NCBI RefSeq assembly: GCF_000499845.2
Contig: NC_023758.2
Coordinates: 5,435,580-5,499,579, forward strand
Reading direction: 5' to 3'
Origin: Phaseolus vulgaris
Taxonomy: Eukaryota; Streptophyta; Magnoliopsida; Fabales; Fabaceae
Length of the DNA: 64,000 nt
The notes beneath the pieces were generated by a model. The model did not search any database. It saw only the letters and a program-made list of their open reading frames with translations, and was not told the DNA's origin. Shown piece after piece: positions 26,547 to 38,377 of this stretch; within the stretch, counting starts at the first letter, position 1; each line of letters begins with the position of its first letter. The position numbers and the translations under genes are program-made.

Positions 26547-29500
26547 AATGAAAACACAATATTAACACATGAAATTTTTGTTCAATGATATCATAAGTGT
26601 TTCATTCAATTAATAGACCTTAGATTGTAAAAGAAGTATTAAACATATGAAAACACATTTTAACACATGAAATTGTTTTTCAAAGCTATTCATAAGTGTT
26701 TCAATCAATTAATAGACTAAGATTGTAAAAGAAATATTAAACATATCAAAACACAATTTTAACACATGAAATCGGTTTTCAAAGATATCTTAAGTGTTTT
26801 CAATCAATTAATAGAGAAAAGAACAAGTTCAAAACATTTAGTTAAGTAATACGCTTGTTTTCAACAGTTAAGATACTTTTAAACTATTATTATAGAGAAC
26901 ATTTATTTTCTTATAGTTTCCTAGGTTATATAAAACCTGAGATTGTAAATGAAAGAAGTATTAAACATATCAAAACACAATTTTAACACATGAAACTGTT
27001 TTTCAAAGATATCATAAGTGTTTCAATCAAGTAATAGATCTTAGATTGTAAAAGAAGTATTAAACATATCAAAATACAATTTGAACACATGAAATGGTTT
27101 TTCAAAGGTATCATAAGTAGAGTTTGAATCAATTAATAGACCATAGATTGTAAAAGAAGTATTAAACATATGAAAACACAATTTTAACACATGAAATTGT
27201 TTTTCAAAGATATTCATAAGTGTTTCAATAAATTAATAGACTAAAATTGTAAAAGAAATATTAAACATATAAAAACACAATTTTAACACATGAAATCGAT
27301 TTTCTAAGATATCATAAGTGTTTTCAATCATTTAAAAGCGAAAAGAACATGTTGCAAACATTTAGTTAAGTAATACGCTTGTATTGAATAGTTAAGATAC
27401 TTTTGAACTACTATTATACAGAAAATTCACTTCCTTATTGTTTCCTAGGTTATATAAAACCTTAGATTGTAAATGAAAGAAGTATTAAACATATCAAAAC
27501 ACAATTTTAACACATGAATTTTTTTTTAAAAGATATCATAAGTGTTTCAATCAATTAATATACCTGAGATTGTAAAAGAAGTATTAAACATATCAAAATA
27601 CAATTTGAACACATGAAATGGTTTTTCAAAGGTATCATAAGTAGTGTTTGAATCAATTAATAGACCATATATTGTAAAAGAAATATTAAACATATGAAAA
27701 CACAATTTTAACACATCAAATTGTTTTTCCAAGATATTTATAAGTATTTCAATCAATTAATAGACTAAGATTGTAAAAGAAATATTAAACATATCAAAAC
27801 ACAATTTTAACACTTTAAATCGGTTTTTAAAGATATCATAAGTTTTTTCAATCAATTAATAGCGAAAAGAACAAGTTGCAAACATTTAGTTAAGTAATAC
27901 GGTTGTTCCCAACAGTTAAGATACTTTTCAACTATTATTATACAGAACATTCACTTTCTTATAGTTTCCTAGGTTATATAAAACCTTAGATTTAAAATGA
28001 AAGAGGTATTACATATATCAAAACACAATTTTAACACAGGAAATTGTTTTTCAAAGATATCATAAGTGTTTCAATCAATTAATAGACCTTAGATTGTAAA
28101 AGAGGTATTAAACATATCAAAATACAATTTGAACACATCAAACGGTTTTTCAAAGGTATCATAAGTAGTGTTTGAATCAATTAATAGACCTTAGATTGTA
28201 AAAGAAGTATTAAACATATGAAAACACAATTTTAACATATGAAATTGTTTTTCAAAGATATTCATAAGTGTTTCAATCAATTAATAGACTAAGATTGTAA
28301 AAGAAATATTAAACATATCAACACACAATTTTAAAACATGAAATTTGTTTTCAAAGATATCATAAGTGTTTTCAATCAATTAATAGCAAAAAGAACAAGT
28401 TGCACACAATTTAGTTAAGTAATACGCTTCTTTTGAATAGTTAACATACTTTTAAACTATCATTATACAGAACATTCACTTTCTTATAGTTTCGTAGGTT
28501 ATATAAAACCTTACATTGTAAATGCAAGAAGTATTAAAATTATCAGAACACATTTTTAACACATGAAATTGTTTGTCAAAGATATCATAAGTGTTTCAAT
28601 CAATGAATAGACCTTAGATTGTAAAAGAAGTATTAAACATATCAAAATACAATTTGAACATATGAAATAGTTTTTCAAAGGTATCATAAGTAGCGTTTGA
28701 ATCAATTAATAGACCTTAGATTGTAAAAAATATATGAAAACACAATTTTAACATATGAAATTGTTTTTCAAGGATATTCATAAGTGTTTCAATCAATTAA
28801 TAGACTAAGATTGTAAAAGAAATATTAAACATATCAAAGCACAAATTTAACACATGAAATTGGTTTTCTAAGACATCATAAGTGTTTTCAATCAATTAAT
28901 AGCGAAAAGAACAAGTTGCAAACCTTTAGTTAAGTAATACGCTTGTTTTCAATAGTTAAGACACTTTTAAACTGTTATTATACATAACCTTCACTTTCTT
29001 ATAGTTTCCTAGGTTATAAAACCTTAGATTGTAAATGAAAGAAGTATTAAACATATCAAAACACAATTTTAACACATTAAATTGTTTTTCAAAGATATCA
29101 CAAGTGTTTCAATCAATGAATAGACCTTAGATTGTAAAAGCAGTATTGAACATATAAAAATACAATTTGAACACATGAAATGGTTTTTCAAAGGTATCAT
29201 AAGTAGTGTTTGAATCAATTAATAGACCTTAGATTGTAAAAGAAGTATTAAACATATGAAAACACAATTTTAACACATGAAATTGTTTTTCAAAGATATT
29301 CATAAGTTTTTCAATCAATAAATAGACTAAGATTGTAAAAGAAATATTAAACATACCAACACAATTTTAACACATGAAATTGCTTTTCAAAGATATCATA
29401 AGTGTTTTCAATCAATTAATAGCGAAAAGAACAAGTTGCAAACATTTAGTTAAGTAATACGCTTGTTTTCAATAGTTAAGATACTTTTAAACTATTATTA

Positions 29501-29844
29501 TACAGAACATTCACTTTCTTATAGTTTCCTAGGTTATATAAAACCTTAGATTGTAAATGAAAGAAGTATTAAAGTTATCAAAACAAAATTTTAAGACATG
29601 AAATTGTTTTTCAAAGATATCATAAGTGTTTCAATTAATTAATAGACCTTAGATTGTAAAAGAAGTATTAAACATATCAAAATACAATTTGAACACATGA
29701 AATGGTTTTTCAAAGGTATCATAAGTAGTGTTTGAATCAACTAATAGTTCTTAGATTGTAAAAGAAGTATTAAACATATGAAAACACAATTTTAACACAT
29801 GAAATTGTTTTTCAAAGATATCATAAGTGTTTCAATCAATTAAT

Positions 29845-29856
29845 AAACCCTAAACC
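29845..29856 (+). repeat. Telomere-like 12-mer in satellite (copy 2)
   Basis: This is the same motif and joint as at 26,535, carried along by the 3.3-kb multimer duplication. Confidence 0.6.
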
Positions 29857-32733
29857 AATGAAAACACAATATTAACACATGAATTTTTTGTTCAATGATA
29901 TCATTAAGTGTTTCATTCAATTAATAGACCTTAGATTGTAAAAGAAGTATTAAACATAGGAAAACACATTTTAACACATGAAATTGTTTTTCAAAGATAT
30001 TCATAAGTGTTTCAATCAATTAATAGACTAAGATTGTAAAAGAAATATTAAACATATCAAAACACAATTTTAACACATGAAATCGGTTTTCAAAGATATC
30101 TTAAGTGTTTTCAATCAATTAATAGCGAAAAGAAACAGTTCAAAACATTTAGTTAAGTAATACGCTTGTTTTCAACAGTTAAGATACTTTTAAACTATTA
30201 TTATAGAGAACATTTATTTTCTTATAGTTTCCTAGGTTATATAAAACCTGAGATTGTAAATGAAAGAAGTATTAAACATATCAAAACACAATTTTAACAC
30301 ATGAAACTGTTTTTCAAAGATATCATAAGTGTTTCAATCAATTAATAGATCTTAGATTGTAAAAGAAGTATTAAACATATGAAAACACAATTTTAACACT
30401 TGAAATTGTTTTTCAAAGATATTCATAAGTGTTTCAATAAATTAATAGACTAAAATTGTAAAAGAAATAATAAACATATAAAAACACAATTTTAACACAT
30501 GAAGTCGGTTTTCAAAGATATCATAAGTGTTTTCAATCATTTAATAGCGAAAAGAACATGTTGAAAACATTTAGTTAAGTAATACGCTTGTATTGAATAG
30601 TTAAGATACTTTTGAACTACTATTATACAGAAAATTCACTTTCTTATTGTTTCCTAGGTTATATAAAACCTTAGATTGTAAATGAAAGAAGTATTAAACA
30701 TATCAAAACACAATTTTAACACATGAATTTTTTTTTAAAAGATATCATAAGTGTTTCAATCAATTAATATACCTTAGATTGTAAAAGAAGTATTAAACAT
30801 ATCAAAATACAATTTGAACACATGAAATGGTTTTTCAAAGGTATCATAAGTAGTGTTTGAATCAATTAATAGACCATATATTGTAAAAGAAATATTAAAC
30901 ATATGAAAACACAATTTTAACACATCAAATTGTTTTTCCAAGATATTTATAAGTATTTCAATCAATTAATAGACTAAGATTGTAAAAGAAATATTAAACA
31001 TATCAAAACACAATTTTAACACATTAAATCGGTTTTCAAAGATATCATAAGTGTTTTCAATCAATTAATAGCGAAAAGAACAAGTTGCAAACATTTAGTT
31101 AAGTAATACGGTTGTTTCCAACAGTTAAGATACTTTTCAACTATTATTATACAGAACATTCACTTTCTTATAGTTTCCTAGGTTATATAAAACCTTAGAT
31201 TTAAAATGAAAGAGGTATTAAATATATCAAAACACAATTTTAACACAGGAAATTGTTTTTCAAAGATATCATAAGTGTTTCAATCAATTAATAGACCTTA
31301 GATTGTAAAAGAAGTATTCAACATATAAAAATACAATTTGATCACATGAAATGGTTTTTCAAAGGTATCATAAGTAGTGTTTGAATCAATTAATAGACCT
31401 TAGATTGTAAAAGAAGTATTAAACATATGAAAACACAATTTTAACACATGAAATTGTTTTTCAAAGATATTCATAAGTGTTTCAATCAATTAATAGACTA
31501 AGATTGTAAAAGAAATATTAAACATATCAACACACAATTTTAAAACATGAAATTTGTTTTCAAAGATATCATAAGTGTTTTCAATCAATTAATAGCGAAA
31601 AGAACAAGTTGCAAACATTTAGTTAAGTAATACGCTTGTTCTCAATAGTTAAGATACTTTTAAACTATTATTATACAGAACCTTCACTTTCTTATAGTTT
31701 CCTATGTTATAAAACCTTAGATTGTAAATGAAAGAAGTATTAAATATATCAAAACACAATTTTAACACATTAAATTGTTTTTCAAAGATATCATAAGTGT
31801 TTCAATCAATGAATAGACCTTAGATTGTAAAAGAAGTATTAAACATATCAAAATACAATTTGAACATATGAAATGGTTTTTCAAAGGTATCATAAGTAGT
31901 GTTTGAATCAATTAATAGACCTTAGATTGTAAAAAATATATGAAAACACAATTTTAACATATGAAATTGTTTTTCAAGGATATTCATAAGTGTTTCAATC
32001 AATTAATAGACTAAGATTGTAAAAGAAATATTAAACATATCAAAGCACAAATTTAACACATGAAATTGGTTTTCTAAGACATCATAAGTGTTTTCAATCA
32101 ATTAATAGAGAAAAGAACAAGTTGCAAACATTTAGTTAAGTAATACGCTTGTTTTCAATAGTTAAGATACTTTTAAACTGTTATTATACATAACCTTCAC
32201 TTTCTTATAGTTTCCTAGGTTATAAAACCTTAGATTGTAAATGAAAGAAGTATTAAACATATCAAAACACAATTTTAACACATTAAATTGTTTTTCAAAG
32301 ATATCATAAGTGTTTCAATCAATGAATAGACCTTAGATTGTAAAAGCAGTATTGAGCATATAAAAATACAATTTGAACACATGAAATGGTTTTTCAAAGG
32401 TATCATAAGTAGTGTTGGAATCAATTAATAGACCTTAGATTGTAAAAGAAGTATTAAACATATGAAAACACAATTTTAACACATGAAATTGTTTTTCAAA
32501 GATATTCATAAGTTTTTCAATCAATAAATAGACTAAGATTGTAAAAGAAATATTAAACATACCAACACAATTTTAACACAAGAAATTGGTTTTCAAAGAT
32601 ATCATAAGTGTTTTCAATCAATTAATAGCGAAAAGAACAAGTTGCAAACATTTAGTTAAGTAATACGCTTGTTTTCAATAGTTAAGATACTTTTAAACTA
32701 TTATTATACAGAACATTCACTTTCTTATAGTTT

Positions 32734-35310
32734 CCTAGGTGATATAAAACCTTAGATTGTAAATGAAAGAAGTATTAAATATATCAAAACACAATTTTAA
32801 CACATGAAATTGTTTTTCAAAGATATCATAAGTGTTTCAATCAATTAATAGACATTAGATTGTAAAAGACTTTTTAAACATATCAAAATACAATTTAAAC
32901 ACATGAAATGGTTTTTCAAAGGTATCATGAGTGTTTCAATCAATTATTAGACCTTAGATTGTAAAAAATATATGAAAACACAATTTTAACACATGAAATT
33001 GTTTTTCAAAGATATTCATAAGTGTTTCAATCAATTATAGACTAAGATTGTAAAAGAAATATGAAACATATCAAAACACAATTTTAAAACATGAAATTCG
33101 TTTTCAAAGATATCATAAGTGTTTTCAATCAATTAATAGCGAAAAAAACAAGTTGCAAATATTTAGTTAAGTAATACGCTTGTTTTCAATAGTTAAGATA
33201 CTTTTAAACTATTATTGTACAGAACATTCACTTTCTTATAGTTTCCTAGGTGATATAAAACCTTAGATTGTAAATGAAAGAAGTATTAAATATATCAAAA
33301 CACAATTTTAACACTTGAAATTGTTTTTCAAAGATATCATAAGTGTTTCAATCAATTAATAGACATTAGATTGTAAACGAATTTTTAAACATATCAAAAT
33401 ACAATTTGAACACATGAAATGGTTTTTCAAAGGTATCATGAGTGTTTCAATCAATTATTAGACCATAGATTGTAAAAAATATATGAAAATACAATTTTAA
33501 CACATGAAATTGTTTTTCACAGATATTCATAAGTGTTTCAATCAATTAATAGACTAAGATTGTAAAAGAAATATCAAACATATCAAAACACATCTTTAAA
33601 ACATGAAATCGGTTTTCAAAGATATCATAAGTGTTTTCAATCAATTAATAGCGAAAACAACAAGTTGCACACAATTTAGTTAAGTAATACGCTTGTTTTC
33701 AATAGTTAAGATACTTTTAAACTATTATTATACAGAACATTCACTTTCTTATAGTTTCCTAGGTGATATAAAACCTTAGATTGTAAGTGAAAGAAGTATA
33801 AAATATATCAAAACACAATTTTAACACATGAAATTGTTTTTCAAAGATATCATAAGTGTTTCAATCAATTAATAGACATTAGATTGTAAAAGAATTTTTA
33901 AACATATCAAAATACAATTTGAACACATGAAATGGTTTTTCAAAGGTATCATGAGTGTTTCAATCAATTATTAGACCATAGATTGTAAAAAATATATGAA
34001 AACACAATTTTAACACATGAAATTGTTTTTCAAGGATATTCATAAGTGTTTCAATCAATTAATAGACTAAGCCTGTAAAAGAAATATTAAACATATCAAA
34101 ACACAAATTTAACACATGAAATTGGTTTTCTATGATATCATAAGTGTTTTCAATCAATTAATAGCGAAAAGAACAAGTTGCAAACATTTAGTTAAGTAAT
34201 ACGCTTGTTTTCAATAGTTAAGATACTTTTAGACTGTTATTATACAGAACCTTCACTTTCTTATAGTTTCCTAGGTCATAAAACCTTAGATTGTAAATGA
34301 AAGAACTATTAAACATATCAAAACACAATTTTAACACATTAAATTGTTTTTCGAAGATATCACAAGTGTTTCAATCAGTGAATAGACCTTAGATTGTAAA
34401 AGAAGTATTCAACATATAAAAATACAATTTGAACACATGAAATGGTTTTTCAAAGGTATCATAAGTAGTGTTTGAATCAATTAATAGACCTTAGATTGTA
34501 AAAGAAGTATTAAACATATGAAAACACAATTTTAACACATGAAATTGTTTTTCAAAGATATTCATAAGTGTTTCAATCAATTAATAGACTAAGATTGTAA
34601 AACAAAATATGAAACATATCAAAACACAATTTTAAAACATGAAATTGGTTTTCAAAGATATCATCAGTGTTTTCAATCAGTTAATAGCGAAAAGAACAAG
34701 TTGCAAACATTTAGTTAAGTAATACGCTTGTTTTCAATAGTTAAGATACTTTTAAAGTATTATTATACAGAACATTCACTTTCTTATAGTTTCCTAGGTG
34801 ATATAAAACGTTAGATTGTAAATGAAAGAAGTATTAAATATATCAAAACACAATTTTAACACATGAAATTGTTTTTCAAAGATATCATAAGTGTTTCAAT
34901 CAATTAATAGACATTAGATTGTAAAAGAATTTTTAAACATATCAAAATTCAATTTGAACACATGAAATGGTTTTTCAAAGGTATCATGAGTGTTTCAATC
35001 AATTATTAGACCTTTGATTGTAAAAAATATATGAAAACACAATTTTAACACATGAAATTGTTTTTCAAGGATATTCATAAGTGTTTCAATCAATTAATAG
35101 ACTAAGATTGTAAAAGAAATATTAAACATATCAAAACACAAATTTAACACATGAAATTGGTTTTCTAAGATATCATAAGTGTTTTCAATCAATTAATAGC
35201 GAAAAGAACAAGTTGCAAACATTTAGTTAAGTAATACGCTTGTTTTCAATAGTTAAGATACTTTTAAACTGTTATTATACAGAACCTTCACTTTCTTATA
35301 GTTTCCTAGG
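32734..35310 (+). repeat. Recently homogenised satellite sub-array (~512-bp unit)
   Basis: Landmarks CCTAGG at 32,734, 33,245, 33,758, 34,270, 34,793 and 35,305 give spacings of 511, 513, 512, 523 and 512 bp. Several units share private variants: GGTGATATAAAAC, GACATTAGATTGTAAA and AAAAAATATATGAAAAC. Confidence 0.75.
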
Positions 35311-35725
35311 TTATAAAACCTTAGATTTTAAATGAAAGAAGTATTAAACATATCAAAAGACAATTTTAACACATTAAATTTTTTTTCATAGATATCATAA
35401 GTGTTTCAATCAATGAATAGACCTTAGATTGAAAAAGAAGTATTAAACATATAAAAATATAATTTGAACACATGAAATGGTTTTTCAAAGGTATCATAAG
35501 TAGTGTTTGAATCAATTAATAGACCTTAGATTGTAAAAGAAGTATTAAACATATGAAAACACAATTTTAACACATGAAATTGTTTTTCAAAGATATTCAT
35601 AAGTTTTTCAATCAATAAATAGACTAAGATTGTAAAAGAAATATTAAACATACCAACACACAATTTTAACACATGAAATTGGTTTTCAAAGATATCATGA
35701 GTGTTTTCAATCAATTAATACCGAA

Positions 35726-36687
35726 AATAGACCAAACAGCAAAAATTAGGGCCTAAGCAACTATACAAAATTACAAAGCGCATAGAAGCGTGAGATGCAA
35801 GTAATGGGGCACCATGAGAAACAGGGGAGGAAGCAGTGGGAACAAACATCCGGTAGCAGGGTGTTCAGCAAAGGGGACGAGGGAAGAGTCTCCTTTCCAA
35901 AGTATGTTGTCAGGGCGTGAGCGTTGTACTCGCTAGCAACAAGCTTCAAGGTATCGAAAACGATCCCCAGCCCAGCCAAAGCCTTGCTTACCTCCCTGTC
36001 AGCAGGAGATAGCTCTTCCAGGGCTTTGGCCCTAAGCAGCTTAGGGTGCTCCGTCCAATAGAGGGGAAAGCCGTCCAAGGCTGTGGGGTCGTACTTGGCG
36101 CTGCACACTTTAAAGAACTTCCCTTTCCAGTTCTTGTAAGAGTTTTGGAAGAGGGAGAGGAGGATCCTGCTCGCGATCCCGGAAAAGCTTACCTAGAAGC
36201 TTTTCCCCTGCTTTTTCACCTCAAAGAAATGCAGGAAAACGTCTACGGAAGGGAGGATGCCCAGGTGTCCGCAAAGAATTTGAAAGCCCCTCACGAATGC
36301 CCAGCTGTTGGGATGGAGCTGGGCGGGGGCGGTATTGATTTCGGTGAGGAGTTCCCGTTCAAAGGGGGTGAATGGGAGACGCACTCCTATGCGTTTGAAC
36401 ACGGTCTGGTACATGAAGAAGAAGGGTTTCCCCTTTCTAGGCCTGTCATCCAAACAAACAGGTTCTCCAGGCTTGCCGGGACGGACGGATATGTGGGCGT
36501 CATGAGTGCAGCAGAAAGGGTTAAAGTTATACAAATGGGGATCCCCACGGTGAGCTTCCAGGTCCTGGAAGGTAGTCAGGCTGGTACACTCGTTCAAAAG
36601 CTCGTCGGGGGCCCATGGGTAGTAGGCTTTGTAGTTGGACTTGGGGGTCTTGGGGGAGGAATCAGGCTCCGCGTTCGTGCGCGTCAT
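35726..36687 (-). pseudogene. Tat-B antisense extra ORF with Transposase_28-like domain (broken)
   Basis: This gene lies antisense in the 3' part of a plus-strand Tat-B element. It starts MTRTNAEPDSS at 36,687. A conserved block (FPFTPFERELL, LHPNSWAFVRGFQ, and LPSVDVFLHFFEV on to the break) fits the Pfam family named 'putative gypsy type transposon' (Transposase_28), recognised from memory of the family. An in-frame TAG at about 36,193 stands where the homologue at about 56,100 has Trp (LWVSLNG). The frame then continues (YKNWKGKFFKVCSAKYD, DGFPLYWTEHPKLL) to about 35,760. The 3' part (expected second coding exon and coiled coil) is missing because the satellite begins. Host function is unknown. 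Confidence 0.75.
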
Positions 36688-37420
36688 GGTGTAAATAAAT
36701 AGCTGGAGAAAGAAGAGAGGAAAAAGGTTTTAACAAGTGTAGCCATGACAGGAAGGGGAGTGAACCCCAGGAAACATCACCCACACGAGAAAACCCAGAA
36801 AGAAGGAGTAGGGAACAGAGAAGGAAGGAGAAGCGGAAGAACGTAGTAATACATGAATGTTAACAGTCCCAGGCAGTTCAATAAATCATACAATGCGACG
36901 AAAGGGAAGAGTCGTGAGGATTCGAAACCATACCTTTGCTGTCAAAGTGAAGGCGGAAGAAGGGCACAGGAAGGAGAGAACAGCAATTGCAGAGAAAAGG
37001 GGTTTGAAGACGACGAACAGTGCAAAGACGCAGAGGGAATGAATGTAACAGTGGGGTGAGCGCGGGGTTTGGGGGTAACTTAAACGTTACATTTCGCAAC
37101 CCAAGAGGCGCTAACTAAGAGCCGTGAGATCGTGCCACGTGTCAAAAGATCAATCGCCCAAGGGAAACGCAAGGGTCTCCAGAGGCTGGTCGTGCGATGG
37201 GCTACGTGGCGCGCGATCAAGGGTAGCCCCAAAAGGTGTTATTCTCCCCGTTTCAGAGGATGTCCAATCAGTCATTAAGAGCGCTCCTATGGTTCAGAGA
37301 GTGTCACGTCAATAATTCGAGAATTGTTGAGTCAGCAGGGAGCGACACGTCATCAGGGTGGCACGTGGACGGCGTGGGCGAGGCCTTAGTCTTTACGCTG
37401 AAGAGAAGTCTTCGGCTTAA
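36688..37420. other. Upstream region of the antisense ORF / 3' region of Tat-B
   Basis: No coding sequence is supported here. By analogy with 56,723-57,310 this is the 5' leader and promoter side of the antisense gene. A donor-like AAAG/GTATGG on the minus strand near 36,932 resembles the donor inferred at 56,963. Small open frames here look spurious. Confidence 0.4.
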
Positions 37421-37434
37421 GACTGGGGGGCTTG
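37421..37434 (+). promoter_or_regulatory. Polypurine tract of Tat-B
   Basis: GACTGGGGGGCTTG sits directly before the LTR start TGTACCG. The same sequence is found before the Tat-A 3' LTR at 57,307-57,319. Confidence 0.75.
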
Positions 37435-38322
37435 TGTACCGTCCCGTACCCGGGGGTTGACTAAATCAAGGTCAAAGTCAACATCAGGGGTCAAAGTCAA
37501 CGCAAGGCGTTGCCTAGGTGAAGAGACGCTAAGTGCCAGCGTCGTCAACCAGGGCGTCGCCAGATCAAACAGTGCTAAAGCAAGGCAATCACAGTGTGGT
37601 TCCCCGATACCCATGGGTAGGAAAGACCATGGAGGGAGCGACGCCTTGGAAAGGCCTCAAGTCCCGATAGCCCGAGGCAGCGATAAAGAGAAGGAAAAGG
37701 TGGCTTCAAGGCCATAGTGATAGCACCAGTGTAGGGCAGCCTGACTCGTGAAGTACCCCTGCCGCCCCAGAGACGCCTTTGGGACAGATACGTCTCAAGA
37801 GGAAGGTCACGCCCACGGTAGCCGGGTGCAGGGTACGAGAGAAAGGCAGATACGCTCTCAAAGTAAGTGACTAGATGATTGGGGGCGTGAGTTGGCACCC
37901 AAAAAGTCACCCCCAGCGCAGTAGCACTCCCAAGCAGGAGGACTCACACGTAGAAACGTCCCCAGATGGGCAGAAACGCCCCCAGATGGGGTCACGGCGT
38001 CGTGAGGCCCTCCACGTGTACGACAGCCATGTCAGAATAGAAACACCCTTTAGTCAGGTGCCAGGTAATTAAAGTCATTCAATACAATTTTCGTTTCGAG
38101 CGTTCAGGTACTATAATGGCTCCCAAGCGTTTCAACGTCTTAAATGCGCTACGTTTTCTAATTAGATACGCTGATTGAGTGCGTTACATTTGTAATTAAA
38201 GGCGCTTTAAATGCTTGGGTAGTTTAAATAACGCTGAGAATGTTGGAAACAGGGTTGGAACTTTTGGCAAATTTACTAGAACTCTCTAGTTGCTTGCTCG
38301 TCCCGGTCAACCGGACGGAACA
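37435..38322 (+). repeat. Tat-B 3' LTR (888 bp)
   Basis: It runs from TGTACCGTCC to GGACGGAACA and is preceded by a polypurine tract. It is a different subfamily from Tat-A (820-890 bp, GGATCA end). The next five bases, ATGAT, would be the target-site duplication, but its left partner is lost because the element's left part is gone. The insertion is in the 3' end of the TGATGG-family element that resumes at 38,323. Confidence 0.85.
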
Positions 38323-38377
38323 ATGATGAAGAAGAAGCATTGGATTTGAGGAAAAATCCTTTTCAAGAGGGAGGGGA
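38323..38377 (+). other. 3' end and polypurine tract of a TGATGG-family gypsy element
   Basis: AAATCCTTTTCAAGAGGG followed by AGGGGA precedes the LTR. The reverse complement of the same block borders the LTR at 42,142-42,170. The Tat-B element is inserted just upstream of it. Confidence 0.75.

Larger units (their letters stand above)
26130..32650 (+). repeat. 3.3-kb satellite multimer, tandemly duplicated
   Basis: Rare markers in about 26,130-29,440 recur in the same order in about 29,440-32,650. Examples are TTAAAGTTATCAAAAC (26,270/29,573), AAACCCTAAACC (26,535/29,845), ACATGAATTTTTTTTTAAAAG (about 27,515/30,723) and CATACCAACACAATTTTAAC (29,352/32,557). The offset is about 3,310 bp, falling to about 3,205 after about 30,360, where copy 2 has lost one ~100-bp module. 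Boundaries are approximate. Confidence 0.8.
13711..35725 (+). repeat. AT-rich satellite array with ~522-bp higher-order unit
   Basis: About 22 kb, or roughly 42 units. Successive CCTAGG landmarks at 14,089, 14,613, 15,136, 15,658 and 16,182 give periods of 522-524 bp. Each unit has four related modules of about 100 bp. All share AACACATGAAAT, TTTTTCAAAG, ATAAGTGTTT and AATCAATTAATAG. One module is expanded to about 222 bp by an unrelated ~120-bp piece (CAAGTTGCAAACATTTAG ... TCCTAGGTTATATAAAACC). Short units of about 223-224 bp occur (16,708-16,931; 19,873-20,097; 20,623-20,847), as does a ~512-bp variant near the right end. The array ends at about 35,725, inside AATCAATTAATA, against a Tat-B element. 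It has no credible coding capacity. Confidence 0.95.

Noticed and set aside
16303..35714. Repeated minus-strand open frames of about 63 residues (MIETLMNIFEKQFHVLKL-type) in many satellite units
   Set aside because: They arise because modules of about 99-102 bp preserve the reading frame. The composition mirrors AT-rich satellite, start and stop vary between units, and no domain or signal is recognisable.
11400..35725. CRISPR-like array of repeats and spacers
   Set aside because: The repeats are contiguous, diverged modules with no unique spacers and no cas genes; the surroundings are plant retrotransposons.
35726..37434. A host gene next to the satellite (Transposase_28-like protein)
   Set aside because: It lies antisense just before a polypurine tract and LTR and has a homologue in the same place in the complete Tat-A element, so it is element-borne.
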